From an uncultured Halieaceae bacterium (GTDB lineage: Bacteria; Pseudomonadota; Gammaproteobacteria; Pseudomonadales; Halieaceae): a stretch of DNA of 32,670 nt. Location: contig CAJXCR010000014.1 in assembly GCA_913051825.1 (NCBI GenBank), positions 1-32,670 on the forward strand. The letters are read 5' to 3'. Positions 32,525 through 32,670 of this stretch are shown one piece after another; the stretch's first letter is position 1, and each line of letters begins with the position of its first letter. The notes beneath the pieces are model-generated. The model searched no databases. It worked only from the letters and a program-made list of their open reading frames with translations, and was not told where the DNA came from. The position numbers and the translations under genes are program-made.

Positions 32525-32670
32525 AAAAGTATCTTTTTGCCAGAAGCCAAAATAAGAAAGGTATTAGAGCAATACCAATGAAGGCTAATGAAGCAGACTG
32601 ACTGGTAAGGGCTGTGGTTCCTATGAAGGCGTAGACTACTGAAATCAATAAATTGCTAAGAATCATTACA
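32523..32670 (-). CDS. Small hydrophobic membrane protein, possibly partial
   Basis: Minus-strand frame open from the window edge to a stop at 32523-32525. Its 47 or more residues are strongly hydrophobic: N-L-L-I-S-V-V-Y-A-F-I-G-T-T-A-L, then S-L-A-F-I-G-I-A-L-I-P-F-L-F-W-L-L-A-K-R-Y-F, that is two likely membrane segments with a positively charged end. An ATG at 32664-32666 could make it a complete 47-residue protein, but the frame also stays open to the last base, so it may be the C-terminus of a larger membrane protein outside the window. Clear codon-like structure and hydrophobic pattern argue it is real. Family not recognised. Confidence 0.5.
   Translation of the reverse strand, partial: VMILSNLLISVVYAFIGTTALTSQSASLAFIGIALIPFLFWLLAKRYF

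Noticed and set aside
1-32670. tRNA, rRNA, CRISPR array, insertion sequence, integrase or defence genes
   Set aside because: None of the intergenic stretches holds a cloverleaf, repeat-spacer pattern or terminal inverted repeats that I could see, and no protein matches those classes.

Overview
The window reads as a chromosomal segment of an AT-rich, free-living gammaproteobacterium, probably a marine or aquatic relative of the Pseudomonadales/Cellvibrionales. This is a judgement from gene content and order, and no GC value or taxonomic search was computed. The block nadK - rhomboid protease - DUF1315 (YeaC) - DUF2797 - pepN at the right end follows the order I recall from Pseudomonas aeruginosa (PA3088 to PA3083), except that the metallophosphoesterase expected between nadK and the rhomboid gene is absent. 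The mlaA - response regulator/PP2C - STAS block in the middle also resembles the PA2800-PA2797 region. I see no insertion sequence, integrase, phage gene, CRISPR array, tRNA or rRNA. No intergenic stretch reaches 300 bases.

Left part (1-5.2 kb): the 3' end of an SDR dehydrogenase with a tightly coupled SnoaL-like gene, then, on the minus strand, a lipoprotein with a pseudopilin-like (GspG-like) C-terminal domain and a second SDR. These are followed by an AGCS-family Na+/alanine-type symporter (plus strand) that converges on a TauD-type dioxygenase. At 4.3-10.9 kb a minus-strand operon runs mnmC, glutaminyl-peptide cyclotransferase-like protein, PreP-type M16C peptidase, TauD-like dioxygenase. 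Overlaps or gaps of less than 30 bases suggest a single transcript.

Middle (11-19.4 kb): an unrecognised 163-residue gene, the DEAH helicase HrpA, MlaA (outer-membrane lipid asymmetry), then a response-regulator/PP2C phosphatase fused protein and its STAS partner. Convergent to these are a TerB-like protein and the tRNA-dihydrouridine synthase DusA, whose genes overlap. The receiver domain of the PP2C protein lacks the phospho-accepting aspartate (Glu) and the conserved lysine (Arg), the most interesting single-protein oddity of the window.

Right part (19.5-32.7 kb): a cytochrome P450 diverges from a Tat-exported FAD oxidoreductase resembling spermidine dehydrogenase. A ferric-iron ABC importer (fbpABC type) is preceded by a convincing Fur box overlapping a candidate promoter. 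The nadK-to-pepN housekeeping cluster comes next, closed by a clear intrinsic terminator, and the C-terminal end (or the whole) of a small membrane protein lies on the minus strand at the window edge.

I did not find an obvious new defence, mobile or biosynthetic system. The best leads are the degenerate receiver/PP2C/STAS regulatory pair, the GspG-domain lipoprotein, and the mixed tRNA-modification/peptide-processing operon.
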